Shown one piece after another: positions 34,068 through 42,018 of a stretch of DNA of 64,000 nt (its first letter is position 1; every line of letters starts with the position of its first letter). The DNA comes from Aedoeadaptatus acetigenes (GTDB lineage: Bacteria; Bacillota; Clostridia; Tissierellales; Peptoniphilaceae). The notes beneath the pieces were generated by a model. The model made no database searches. It saw only the letters and a list, made by a program, of their open reading frames with translations, and had not been told where the DNA came from. The stretch is taken from the NCBI RefSeq assembly GCF_025566985.1, contig NZ_JAOQJD010000010.1, positions 1 through 64,000 of the forward strand, written 5' to 3'. The position numbers were made by a program, and so were the translations under genes.

Positions 34068-34740
34068 AGTAATAGCCCACTCCTCGCTTCGTTAAAATGT
34101 AGCGGAATTCTTCCCCCGGATCTTCGATTTTTTCACGCAAACGGCGCACCGTCACATCCACGGTGCGAATGTCGCCGTAGTATTCGTAGCCCCACACCTC
34201 TTCGAGAAGGGTTTCGCGGCTGAACACCGTGCCCGGCGATTGGGCCAAATACTTCAAAAGCTCGAACTCCCGCAGAGTCAGATCGATCACCTTGCCCCGC
34301 TTCGTCACTTCGTACTTCACGGGATCGATGTTCAGATCCGCCTCTTCGATGACCTCGTCGGGCAAATAGCCTTCGTTTTCGAAATCCTGGCGGCGGAAGT
34401 TCGCCTTCACGCGGGCGATTAATTCCCCCATGCTGAAAGGCTTCACCACATAATCATCGGCGCCGAGCTCCAGGCCGCGAATGCGGTCGCCTTCGGAATC
34501 CTTTGCCGTGAGCATAATCACCGGCACGCGGCTCTTCTTGCGAATCTCCCGCAGGGTTTCAAAGCCGTCCATGCGCGGCATCATGACATCCAAAAGCACC
34601 AAGTCCGGCGCCCAGCTGTCGAAGGTTTCCAAACAGGCCACGCCGTCTTTTGCCATGGCGGTTTCGTAGCCTTCGTTGGATAAATTGTATGCAATAATTT
34701 CGGCAATGGCCGATTCGTCTTCTGTAATTAATATTTTCAT
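34057..34740 (-). CDS. walR: WalR response regulator
   Basis: The 227-residue OmpR/PhoB family regulator has a receiver domain with acidic pocket (EDE near residue 8), phospho-acceptor Asp in PDLVLLDVMMPRMDG, Thr/Ser and Lys switch residues (MLTAKD), and a C-terminal winged helix (TLREFELLKYLAQSPGTVFSRETLLEEVWGYEYYGDIRTVDVTVRRLREKIE). It directs cell-wall hydrolase expression. The 3D/G5 wall protein gene nearby is a likely target. ATG preceded by GGAGGGAT; a TATAAT lies at 34764-34759. Confidence 0.96.
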   Translation of the reverse strand: MKILITEDESAIAEIIAYNLSNEGYETAMAKDGVACLETFDSWAPDLVLLDVMMPRMDGFETLREIRKKSRVPVIMLTAKDSEGDRIRGLELGADDYVVKPFSMGELIARVKANFRRQDFENEGYLPDEVIEEADLNIDPVKYEVTKRGKVIDLTLREFELLKYLAQSPGTVFSRETLLEEVWGYEYYGDIRTVDVTVRRLREKIEDPGEEFRYILTKRGVGYYFGG

Positions 34741-34799
34741 AGGATCCCTCCTCCCTCGATTATATCATAGGTAAAATCGGTTATAATCAAGAGGAGCCA

Positions 34800-35048
34800 T
34801 CAGTCCTGAAGGTTTCGGGAAAGTTCCATCATTTTTTCATAAAGGGCGCGCACTTCAGGCCCGTAGGGCGCGGCCTTCTCTTCCAATCGGGCGAGAAGGA
34901 CCGCTTCCCGCGCGGGATCGTAGACCGCCCGTCCGATCTTTTTCTTCTCCTCGCCCATGGCGCGGGACAAATCGAAGCGGGCCTTTAAAAGATCCACCAA
35001 TTCGTCGTCTACGGCGTCGATTTTCTTACGAATAGATTCTACTGACAT
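34800..35048 (-). CDS. Chorismate mutase type II domain protein
   Basis: The 82-residue all-helical protein matches AroQ-type chorismate mutase: SVESIRKKIDAVDDELVDLLKARFDLSRAMGEEKKKIGRAVYDPAREAVLLARL, with the Arg, Lys and Asp residues of the active site. It would convert chorismate to prephenate, but a stand-alone short enzyme with no other aromatic genes nearby leaves its role open. The ATG at 35048 has GGAGG spaced well; the longer frame reading into the divergent gene is rejected. Confidence 0.8.
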   Translation of the reverse strand: MSVESIRKKIDAVDDELVDLLKARFDLSRAMGEEKKKIGRAVYDPAREAVLLARLEEKAAPYGPEVRALYEKMMELSRNLQD

Positions 35049-35052
35049 AATT

Positions 35053-35062
35053 CCTCCGGAGG
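35053..35062. promoter_or_regulatory. Palindromic Shine-Dalgarno shared by two divergent genes
   Basis: CCTCCGGAGG reads as GGAGG on both strands. It lies 4 bases from the chorismate mutase ATG (minus) and 4 bases from the RimK-like ATG (plus). Only 18 bp separate the two start codons, so each promoter must lie inside the opposite gene. Confidence 0.75.
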
Positions 35063-35066
35063 TTAC

Positions 35067-35924
35067 ATGATTCACATAATTTATCACGGTTACTTTTCCT
35101 TCGCCATCCACAAAGTGGTGCAGGATCTCGTTTCAAAGGGCACCGATGTTTTTGCCAAGCCCCACACGGACTACGTCCTCCTTGCGGAAAAAGAGGGCGT
35201 CGTCGCCCGAGACATGAAGGGGGATCCCACCCCCGACGCCATCTTGTTTTTCGACAAAGACATTCGCCTGGCCCGGGCCCTGGAAAAAACCTGCCCCCTC
35301 TTTAATCCGGCGGATGCCATCGCCTTGGCCGACGACAAAATCGCCACCTACGAAGCCCTGGCTCCCTTCCTTCCCATGATCGATACCATCCCCGCTCCCT
35401 TTCACTACCGACCCCAAGCGCCGAAAGACGAATTTCTCGATTATGTGGAGGCACACTTCGGCTACCCCATGGTCATCAAAGCCGCCAAAGGCTCCTTCGG
35501 CGAGCAGGTGTACCTGGCGAAAAATCGCGACGAAGCGAAGGAGATCGCGGAAAAAATCGGGGCGACGGATTATCTCTTTCAGCCTTTTATCGCCGAGTCC
35601 GCCGGCGTGGACAAGCGGGTACTCGTCATCGGCGATGAAATCCTCGGCGCCATCGAGCGCAGAAACGATCACGACTTTCGCGCCAACATCGCCGCGGGAT
35701 CCACGGCCCGGCCCATCCGCCTCACCGAAGAAGAAAAATCCCTGGCCCTCGCCGCCCACAAAAAAGCCGGCCTCGCCTTTTCAGGCATCGACCTCATCGA
35801 CTCCCACGACGGCCCCCTTTTAGTGGAGATCAATTCCAATATGAGCTATTTAGGCTTTCAAGAAGCCACAGGCATCGACGTGTCGAAGAAACTTTTGGCC
35901 TATGTCGAGGCGCAGATCCGATAA
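35067..35924 (+). CDS. RimK-like ATP-grasp ligase
   Basis: The 285-residue protein has the ATP-grasp fold: N-terminal domain with FDKDIRLARALEKTCPLFNPADAIALADDKIATYEAL, then ATP-binding MVIKAAKGSFGEQVYLAKN, FQPFIAESAGVDKRVLVIGDEI, Arg/Asn RRNDHDFRANIAAGS and the metal-binding LVEINSNMSYLGF. Family members add amino acids to proteins or small molecules, as in RimK-type alpha-L-glutamate ligases. The substrate cannot be told. The ATG follows GGAGG within the palindromic site shared with the divergent gene. Confidence 0.88.
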   Translation: MIHIIYHGYFSFAIHKVVQDLVSKGTDVFAKPHTDYVLLAEKEGVVARDMKGDPTPDAILFFDKDIRLARALEKTCPLFNPADAIALADDKIATYEALAPFLPMIDTIPAPFHYRPQAPKDEFLDYVEAHFGYPMVIKAAKGSFGEQVYLAKNRDEAKEIAEKIGATDYLFQPFIAESAGVDKRVLVIGDEILGAIERRNDHDFRANIAAGSTARPIRLTEEEKSLALAAHKKAGLAFSGIDLIDSHDGPLLVEINSNMSYLGFQEATGIDVSKKLLAYVEAQIR

Positions 35925-36041
35925 ATTCAGTGTAGCACGTTTCCGATAGGGGGACAATCGGCGGGAGATTGGCCAAAGCGGCAGCCCATCGCTAAAACCA
36001 TCATCCGATGCAAAATCGTCAAGCCACGCAAAAAAGAAAAC

Positions 36042-36065
36042 ATCCTCTGCATTTGCAAAGGATGT
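36042..36065 (-). terminator. Minus-strand hairpin below the transposase remnant
   Basis: CATCCT pairs with AGGATG around a 12-nt loop, followed on the minus strand by TTTTCTTTTTT. The stem is short. Confidence 0.5.
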
Positions 36066-36322
36066 CAGACTGCAGACAAACTCCGAATAAATTTCGGGGT
36101 TTGTCTCTTTTTTATGTTGTCAATCCATTTTCTCCATAAATCAGTAAAAGAAGGGCCGTCGCCTCCTCCGTCCCGCTCTTTTCGATCCATCATTAGTGCC
36201 AGTTTTTTCATGTTCATGCATGCAAAGGTCAACACCGCTTTTAGATCCATTTTCTTTCGTCCACGCCGGTTGGTGTAACGTAGACAGTTTTTTTCGCTCG
36301 CCTTTGTGAAATTGAGGCGAAT
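36065..36322 (-). pseudogene. Remnant of an IS1182-type transposase (C-terminal end)
   Basis: An open frame without start context encodes KNCLRYTNRRGRKKMDLKAVLTFACMNMKKLA, the C-terminal tail typical of IS1182-like DDE transposases. No N-terminal or catalytic part is present upstream. The rest of 35925-36409 holds only hairpins, so the stretch is a decayed insertion. It lies between the RimK-like gene and the 3D/G5 gene. Confidence 0.65.
36074..36113 (+). terminator. Terminator-like hairpin within the transposase remnant
   Basis: AGACAAACTCCGAA pairs with TTCGGGGTTTGTCT with one mismatch and is followed by CTTTTTTATG. It may end transcripts from the RimK-like gene. Confidence 0.65.
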
Positions 36323-36409
36323 GCTGTTTGATGACACAAAAAAGGGAGGGTGAATCGGATGATTCTCCCTCCTTTATCATCACTCTGACGCCCTCAAGCG
36401 TCTCTTTTC

Positions 36410-37375
36410 TCAGTCTTCTAAGACATACACAATCACATTCCTCCGACCGAAGTTGTAGGCTTCTCTTCTGCTGTTGTAGAACAGATCGATGCGATTGCCT
36501 TTGATGGCGCCTCCGGTATCTTCGGCCACGGCAAAGCCGTAGGTGGGGAAGCCGTCGGCGCTTTCGATATAGAGTTTGGTGCCGAGGGGGATCACGCGGG
36601 GATCCACGGCCACGGCGCCGACGCGGGCGCGGGTGCCGGAGGCGGTCCATTTGCCGGCGCTCGGATCGTAGGCCGTGCCGTTCATGGTGATTTTCTTTTT
36701 GTATTTCTTGCCGTGAATCATGTTTTCCACGGGCTTCGTACCCACTTCGACGATTTCATTTTTTCCTTCACGAATGACGCGGGAGGAGAGGACGATGCGG
36801 GCGGTTTCTTCGCCGTTGACGGTGCTGATGCGCACCACTTCTTCCACTTTGCTCGCCTCGCCTTTTTGAATGACGCGCTCACTCCCCGCATCCATTTGGG
36901 GATTTTCTCTGCGCTCGGTGGCAAAGGGCATATCGCGCATGGCTTTTTCCGTGCGCTCTTTATAGCGATTGATGCGCAGGATTTCGCCTTCTTTTACGCT
37001 GCCTTCCATGGGCGGGGTGACTGTGTCTTTTTCGCCGAGCTTAATGTTCAGCTCGTTCAGTATGTCCGCCACTTTGTTCGATGTGGCGGAGCGGGTGTAG
37101 CTATGTTTGCCGTCTTTCACGGTAATGGTGTAGCCCGATCTGATGGTGAGATCCGCCTGCTCGCTCAGTGCTTCCGATGCGCTGGGGAAGGGCACTTGGC
37201 CTTTTTCGAGGATGATGTCTTTTTCCAGGAGAAATTCGCCGACGGTGGCGGCGTCGGTTTCGTAGCGAGCGGGGGCGAGGCCCGGCCGATTGACGGTGAC
37301 AGTTTTCGCTTCCGCATGGGCGGGCAGAATGAGGCTCAGGGCGAGGGCCGAAAGCAGGGCGGTCTTTTTTATCAC
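36410..37375 (-). CDS. YabE-like wall protein with G5 and 3D domains
   Basis: The 321-residue secreted protein has a signal peptide (IKKTALLSALALSLILPAHAEA) and two DUF348 repeats (KTVTVNRPGLAPARYETDAATVGEFL; LTIRSGYTITVKDG). A G5 domain and a C-terminal 3D domain follow, with Asp residues of the lytic site (NGTAYDPSAGKW, GAVAVDPRVIPLGTKLYI, AEDTGGAIKGNRIDLFY). Such proteins are muralytic enzymes that remodel peptidoglycan, and relatives in Bacillus are in the WalR regulon. The GTG at 37375 follows AAAGGAG. A conserved 3D Asp trio is intact, so it is expected to be active. Confidence 0.9.
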   Translation of the reverse strand: MIKKTALLSALALSLILPAHAEAKTVTVNRPGLAPARYETDAATVGEFLLEKDIILEKGQVPFPSASEALSEQADLTIRSGYTITVKDGKHSYTRSATSNKVADILNELNIKLGEKDTVTPPMEGSVKEGEILRINRYKERTEKAMRDMPFATERRENPQMDAGSERVIQKGEASKVEEVVRISTVNGEETARIVLSSRVIREGKNEIVEVGTKPVENMIHGKKYKKKITMNGTAYDPSAGKWTASGTRARVGAVAVDPRVIPLGTKLYIESADGFPTYGFAVAEDTGGAIKGNRIDLFYNSRREAYNFGRRNVIVYVLED

Positions 37376-37498
37376 GATGGTATCTCCTTTGTCCGAGTTT
37401 TTCCGTAATTGGTTACAATTTGTAACTTTCACAAAACCAATTGTACCAATCGAAAAAACCGGGGGCAAGGAAATGGCTGCGATGTCATCTTTTTGTAA

Positions 37499-38128
37499 TT
37501 AAAGGAGGGTTTTTAAGAGTTTCGCCACGCCGTACATGATTTTTGCCGTCATGCCCCAAACGATTTGCTCTTTCTTTTCGGCGCCTTTGTAGAAAAAGAT
37601 GCGGTCGATGTAGTTGTTAAATGGGGCCACGGTGGTGGTGGGAATGAGTTCGTAGGGAAAGCCGTCGTCGTTGTCTTTTTTGAATTCGATGGGGTGCACC
37701 TCCGGTTCCGTTTCCAAGAAGAGGTCGAGGGGCACGGTAAAGACGTAGGCCACTTCCGCGGGCTCCGGATCGATGGCGGCTACGTCCACGCCGTGGAGGA
37801 CGCCGATAAAGCAGTGCACGGCTTTGCTCTGGCGGGTGACGAGGTAGTCGCTTTCGCCTAAGATTTCCAAACAGGCGGGATCGATCCTGAGCTCTTCGAT
37901 AGTCTCTCGAAAGGCCGCTTCTTCGGGCGTCTCCCCTTCTTCGATGCGGCCGCCGGGGAGGGACACTTCGCCGGTGTGGCTTTTCAGGCGGGCGGAGCGC
38001 TTTTCAAAGAGCACGTGCAGCTCTCCTTCCACCTCCACCAGGGCGCACAAGACGGCGTAGCGGTGGTCCAGGCCCAGGGGTTCGGGGCGATGGTTTTCTA
38101 AAAGGCGGGTAATTTTTTCTTTATTCAA
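37499..38128 (-). CDS. NUDIX hydrolase (CoA pyrophosphatase type)
   Basis: The 209-residue protein has a complete Nudix box (GGRIEEGETPEEAAFRETIEEL) and the CoAse-associated LPGG start, with the flanking EKRSARLKSHTGEVS. It probably cleaves CoA or acyl-CoA derivatives to phosphopantetheine and 3',5'-ADP. The TTG at 38128 overlaps the patatin gene end by 8 bp, with AGAGG upstream. A longer frame starting in the patatin gene has no ribosome site. patatin-NUDIX coupling suggests lipid or CoA turnover. Confidence 0.85.
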   Translation of the reverse strand: MNKEKITRLLENHRPEPLGLDHRYAVLCALVEVEGELHVLFEKRSARLKSHTGEVSLPGGRIEEGETPEEAAFRETIEELRIDPACLEILGESDYLVTRQSKAVHCFIGVLHGVDVAAIDPEPAEVAYVFTVPLDLFLETEPEVHPIEFKKDNDDGFPYELIPTTTVAPFNNYIDRIFFYKGAEKKEQIVWGMTAKIMYGVAKLLKTLL

Positions 38129-39239
38129 TGGCCAACCTCTTTCCGCAAAACAACAAATAGAGCACTCGGTCCAGGGTGGAGACCACTCGGGGATGGACGT
38201 GGCTCTTTTCATCCAGGGCCTTTAAAAAGCCTTCCACGGTGTAAAAGGGATCTTTCGGCAGATGGAGCATGTTTCCCCTGGCTTCCATGAGACCGATGAA
38301 CAGGGCTTTGTAGCTGTAGTCTTCGGAAAGACCCAGGTCCGCGGCCAAAGACGGCCACAGGTTTTCCACGATGCCCCGCTCGCCGCTTCCCTTGACCTCG
38401 GCCAGGTAGCGGAAGTCTTCCGTGCGGGCGAAAAACAGTTCGCTTAATCGTCTGAAGGCTTCTTTTTCGGCGATGGGGTAGAAGGTGTAGTCCAGTCCGT
38501 CGTAGCCCATGATGATTCGCCGGCCGTGGCGGTAGCCCTGCTGCATGCGGTAGGGCGCCAGGTCCGCATCGAAGTGCATGGTGTCGGCCACGGGGCGGGC
38601 GGGCCCCAAGACGAGGGCTTCTTCGGGGAGTTTCTCTCCTTTTTTCGGCGGATTGGTCCTTAAGATCACAGGCTCCATGCCTTTGGCCAAGACCATTTCG
38701 TAGGGCAGATTGTTGCCCACGCCGCCGTCCACGTAAAGTTTTCCGTCGATGCGCACGGGGGGAAAGATCGGGTAGGCGCAGCTGGCCAAAATGTATTGAT
38801 GGAGTTTGCCCTCGGGAATGTCCTCCAGATAAAGGTATTCTGTCTTCCCTTCGCTTAGATTGTAGACCACGAGGCCGTAGTCCATTTTCGAGGCGCGAAT
38901 TTTCTCCTCGTCGATGTGGCGGTGAATCAATTCTCTTAAGGGAGCCACATCCATGTTCAGGGCGGCCCGGGCGGTTTTTGCGATGCGAATAATGTCCGGC
39001 GTCTTTTTCGCCTCATCCAATGAAAGCATCAGCTCTCTTCCCCCTTCGAAAGAGAACTTTTGCCAAATATCCGCCAGCACATCGGTGTTTCCCTGAACAA
39101 TAAAGGCGCCCGTTAAGGCGCCCATGGACGTGCCTACGACGAGGCGTAGATCCGGATGTGTTTCTTGAAGGGCGCGGAAAAGGCCCAGTTGGTAGCTGCC
39201 CTTGGCGCCGCCGCCTTCAAGGACCAAGCCCTTGGCCAT
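38121..39239 (-). CDS. Patatin-like phospholipase
   Basis: The 372-residue enzyme has the patatin catalytic dyad region: oxyanion GLVLEGGGAKGSYQLG, the Ser in GTSMGALTGA and the Asp in DGGVGNNLP. These hydrolases act on membrane lipids or lipid storage. There is no signal peptide, so it is cytoplasmic. The ATG overlaps the mscL stop (TAATG). The mscL, patatin and NUDIX genes are contiguous. Confidence 0.92.
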   Translation of the reverse strand: MAKGLVLEGGGAKGSYQLGLFRALQETHPDLRLVVGTSMGALTGAFIVQGNTDVLADIWQKFSFEGGRELMLSLDEAKKTPDIIRIAKTARAALNMDVAPLRELIHRHIDEEKIRASKMDYGLVVYNLSEGKTEYLYLEDIPEGKLHQYILASCAYPIFPPVRIDGKLYVDGGVGNNLPYEMVLAKGMEPVILRTNPPKKGEKLPEEALVLGPARPVADTMHFDADLAPYRMQQGYRHGRRIIMGYDGLDYTFYPIAEKEAFRRLSELFFARTEDFRYLAEVKGSGERGIVENLWPSLAADLGLSEDYSYKALFIGLMEARGNMLHLPKDPFYTVEGFLKALDEKSHVHPRVVSTLDRVLYLLFCGKRLAIE

Positions 39240-39694
39240 TACTTATCCTCCAAAACGGCGGTGCAGTGGGGGCAGCGGGTGGCTTCGATGTGCACCGTTT
39301 CCTTACAGAAGGGGCAGACTTTGGTGGTGGCCGCTTCCTCTTCTGTGTGAATGAAGTGATCTTTCATTTTGCCGATTTGCTTGATGACCATAAAGATCAC
39401 GAAGGCGATGATTAAAAAGTCGATGACGTTTTGCAGGAAGTTCCCGTAGGCCAAAATGGGCGCGCCGCTTTCCGCCGCTTCCACGGGATTGGCATAGGTC
39501 TTTCCGTCTAAGGCCAGGTACATTTTCGTGAGATCGATGCCGCCGAGCAAAAGCCCGATTAAGGGCATGAGCATGTCGTTGACCAAGGACGTGACGATTT
39601 TTCCGAAGGCCCCGCCGACGATGACCCCGACGGCCATGTCCATGACATTACCTCTGGCAATGAAGTCTTTAAATTCACTCATTGTCTTTTTCAT
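39239..39694 (-). CDS. mscL: Large-conductance mechanosensitive channel MscL with C-terminal zinc ribbon
   Basis: The 151-residue channel has the MscL N-terminal signature (EFKDFIARGNVMDMAVGVIVGGAFGKIVTSLVNDMLMPLIG), a periplasmic loop and a second helix (NFLQNVIDFLIIAFVIFMVI). The C-terminal tail adds a Cys4 zinc ribbon (CPFCKETVHIEATRCPHC, about residues 125-142) beyond the usual end. It releases solutes on osmotic down-shock. The ribbon may bind zinc and gate or anchor the channel, which is inference. ATG preceded by AAAGGAA. Confidence 0.93.
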   Translation of the reverse strand: MKKTMSEFKDFIARGNVMDMAVGVIVGGAFGKIVTSLVNDMLMPLIGLLLGGIDLTKMYLALDGKTYANPVEAAESGAPILAYGNFLQNVIDFLIIAFVIFMVIKQIGKMKDHFIHTEEEAATTKVCPFCKETVHIEATRCPHCTAVLEDK

Positions 39695-39765
39695 AAATAA
39701 TTCCTTTCCTTACTCCTTTTACCAAATTATCCTCCCGTGCTATACTAAGCGAGAGGAGGTTTGCT

Positions 39766-40188
39766 TTGAGAAAATCTTGGGACACCTATTTTATGCAAAT
39801 CACGGAAATCGTGGCCAGCCGCTCCACTTGCGACCGCGCTTTTGTGGGCTGCGTCCTGGTCAATAAAGACCATCGCATCGTCTCCACGGGTTATAACGGC
39901 TCGGTGGCAGGCAATCCCCATTGCGACGACGTGGGCCATACCATGCGCGACGGCCACTGCATCGCCACCATTCACGCGGAAATGAACGCGCTCTTGTATT
40001 GTGCCAAGGAGGGCATCCCCACCAAGGACACTATCTGTTATGTTACCCATTTTCCCTGCTTAAACTGCACAAAAGCGTTAATTCAGGCGGGAATTCGGGA
40101 AGTGGTCTACAAAAACGCTTATCGCGTGGACGACTACGCCGTGAGCCTATTCGAAAAAAACAATATTACCCTTCGTCAGTTGAGCTGA
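39766..40188 (+). CDS. comEB: dCMP deaminase (ComEB)
   Basis: The 140-residue zinc enzyme deaminates dCMP to dUMP for thymidylate synthesis. Zinc ligands and proton-shuttle Glu are in IHAEMNALLYCA and PCLNCTKAL, with the substrate region VGCVLVNKDHRIVSTGYNGS. The start is TTG at 39766, 7 nt after GAGGAGG. The end overlaps the convergent RNase H gene by 23 bp. tmk and this gene both feed dTTP, but they are far apart here. Confidence 0.93.
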   Translation: MRKSWDTYFMQITEIVASRSTCDRAFVGCVLVNKDHRIVSTGYNGSVAGNPHCDDVGHTMRDGHCIATIHAEMNALLYCAKEGIPTKDTICYVTHFPCLNCTKALIQAGIREVVYKNAYRVDDYAVSLFEKNNITLRQLS

Positions 40189-40765
40189 AGGTCGCCTCTT
40201 TCGCCAGGGTATCGGCTCGCTCGTTGCCTTCCACGCCGGTGTGGGCTTCGATTTTCACGAAAGTTACGGCCAGGCGATCTTTTACGGAATCATAGAATGC
40301 CTTGTAGTCTATGGTTCCTTTTTTATTGCACTTCCACTCGCCCTTGGCCCAATGCTCGATGCCGGCGTAGTCGTAGCAAAGCTTCATATTGGAAAAACCC
40401 AGCTCAAGGGCTTTTTTCATAGCCACGGTGGCACCTAAAATCTCCCCGGCCACATTGCGCATCGAGGCCATTTCCCCCGTAAAGCGACAGCTGTCTTCCC
40501 AACTGCCGCCTTCCCAGCTCATGGACACGCCGTAGCTGTAAGATGCATCTTCGTGGCGATAGGAGCCGTCCACATAGGCCACGACGTCGTAGGAGGCGTC
40601 GTCTTTTTCTTCCCGGGTTTCTCCCATAAAGGCCAGGGCCTCTTCTTCCGTCTTGAAGGATTTGTAAATGGCGCCTTTGAATCCGTGGACCTGGGCCTTG
40701 CAGCTGTCCCAGTCCCGGTAGATCCCGGGCACTTTTCCGGCCTTCACGGCGTAATACTTTTTCAT
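40166..40765 (-). CDS. rnhA: Ribonuclease HI with N-terminal hybrid-binding domain
   Basis: The 199-residue enzyme begins with the viroplasmin/RNase H1 RNA-DNA hybrid-binding domain (KYYAVKAGKVPGIYRDWDSCKAQVHGFKGAIYKSF), followed by the RNase H fold. Catalytic acids are Asp in VAYVDGSYR, Glu in AGEILGAT, Asp in LCYDYAGIEHW and Asp in GNERADTLAKE. It removes RNA from RNA-DNA hybrids. The ATG at 40765 follows GGGAG and overlaps larC. Its 3' end overlaps comEB. Confidence 0.92.
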   Translation of the reverse strand: MKKYYAVKAGKVPGIYRDWDSCKAQVHGFKGAIYKSFKTEEEALAFMGETREEKDDASYDVVAYVDGSYRHEDASYSYGVSMSWEGGSWEDSCRFTGEMASMRNVAGEILGATVAMKKALELGFSNMKLCYDYAGIEHWAKGEWKCNKKGTIDYKAFYDSVKDRLAVTFVKIEAHTGVEGNERADTLAKEATFSSTDEG

Positions 40766-42018
40766 AGGCCCAACTCCCACGCCCGGCGCACGGCTTCCAC
40801 GGTGGTGTCGTGTTTGAGGGCCAGAGCCTTCAGATCTTCGTATTCCGGGGAAATTTTTTCCATCTCTTTATAACGGGCCCTTTTCGTCGACACGGGACCG
40901 AGGGCCGTCATGGTTTCTTTTGTGGCGCGAGGCAGTTCGATTTTTTCCAGGGGGATTTTCTTCACGCCCAAGGTGGTGGTGTGCTTAAAGAGCGCCTCCA
41001 GCACCTTTTCTTCGCTCGCCCCGTCGGCGAGCACGTCCAGGCGATAGCCCGGGCGATTTTTCTTCATGAATATGGGCGCAAAGCTCACGTCCCGCGCCCC
41101 GGCATCGAAGAGGCGCTCCATGCAAAAGCCCATGGCCTCGCCGGTCATGTCGTCTAAATTGCAGCTGTAAAAAATCGGCGCACGGGCCTCTTCCGTCTCG
41201 ATGAAAAAGAGGCGGAGCACATTAGCCAAGTCGTGATCCTTCGTGCCGGCACCGTAGGCCACTTTCAAGACCCGTCCCTCGGGGCGGGGCCGATAGGCGG
41301 CCTGAATGCCTTTTAATATGGCGGCGCCGGTGGGGGTGGTGAGCTCTTCTTCCACCGTAGCCCCCCCCAAGGGCACATCCAATGTGGACAGAATGTGGGC
41401 CGTGGCCGGAGCGGGCACAGGATAGGTGCCGTGGGCGCAGGTGACCATGCCGCCGCCGGTGTTGATTTTTCCCACGTAAACGGCCTCCACGCCGCTCGCT
41501 ACCGTGTAGTAGGCCGCGCCCAATACGTCCACCACAGCGTCCAATTCGCCCACTTCGTGGAAGTGCACCTCGTAAAGATCCTTGCCGTGGACAGCGGCTT
41601 CCGCTTTGGCGAGAGGCAGGTAGATGGCCTTGGCCAGATCCTTGACCCCCCGCTCGAAGCCGCTCTTTTCGATGAGGGCCAAAATGTCGGCAAGGCCGCG
41701 ATGATGGTGGTGGTGGTGGGCATGCACGTGATCGTCTTCATGATCGTCTTCGTGATGATGATCGTGATCGCCGTGATGATCGTGTTCGTGATGATGGGCG
41801 TGATCGTGATGGCCGCGTGCTTCCTCGCTCTTTAAATTAAAGTAGGTGGCGAGAATTCCGGTCTTCTCCCGCTTTTCGAAAATCACGTCCTCGGCGGCGA
41901 TGCCGAGTGGCGCCAGGCCCTCGAGAAAACCCGCAGGCGACAGGCCCCCGTCTACCATGGCGCCGATAAACATGTTGCCGCTGATGCCGCTGAAGGGATC
42001 GATGTATAAAACCCTCAC
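40762..42018 (-). CDS. larC: Nickel-pincer cofactor biosynthesis protein LarC
   Basis: The 418-residue protein is the nickel insertase of the pincer cofactor used by lactate racemase. It starts LYIDPFSGISGNMFIGAMVD; the His-rich segment (GHHDHAHHHEHDHHG... about residues 70-105) holds nickel; then EVHFHEVGELDAVVDVLGA and YSCNLDDMTGE follow. It is one uninterrupted frame, unlike the frameshifted larC1/larC2 of Lactobacillus. The GTG start overlaps the larE stop (GTGA). Its end overlaps the RNase H start. Confidence 0.94.
   Translation of the reverse strand: MRVLYIDPFSGISGNMFIGAMVDGGLSPAGFLEGLAPLGIAAEDVIFEKREKTGILATYFNLKSEEARGHHDHAHHHEHDHHGDHDHHHEDDHEDDHVHAHHHHHHRGLADILALIEKSGFERGVKDLAKAIYLPLAKAEAAVHGKDLYEVHFHEVGELDAVVDVLGAAYYTVASGVEAVYVGKINTGGGMVTCAHGTYPVPAPATAHILSTLDVPLGGATVEEELTTPTGAAILKGIQAAYRPRPEGRVLKVAYGAGTKDHDLANVLRLFFIETEEARAPIFYSCNLDDMTGEAMGFCMERLFDAGARDVSFAPIFMKKNRPGYRLDVLADGASEEKVLEALFKHTTTLGVKKIPLEKIELPRATKETMTALGPVSTKRARYKEMEKISPEYEDLKALALKHDTTVEAVRRAWELGL

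Noticed and set aside
41640..41820. His-rich stretch in larC as a frameshift or low-complexity error
   Set aside because: The frame is intact on both sides, and His-rich inserts are normal in nickel insertases.
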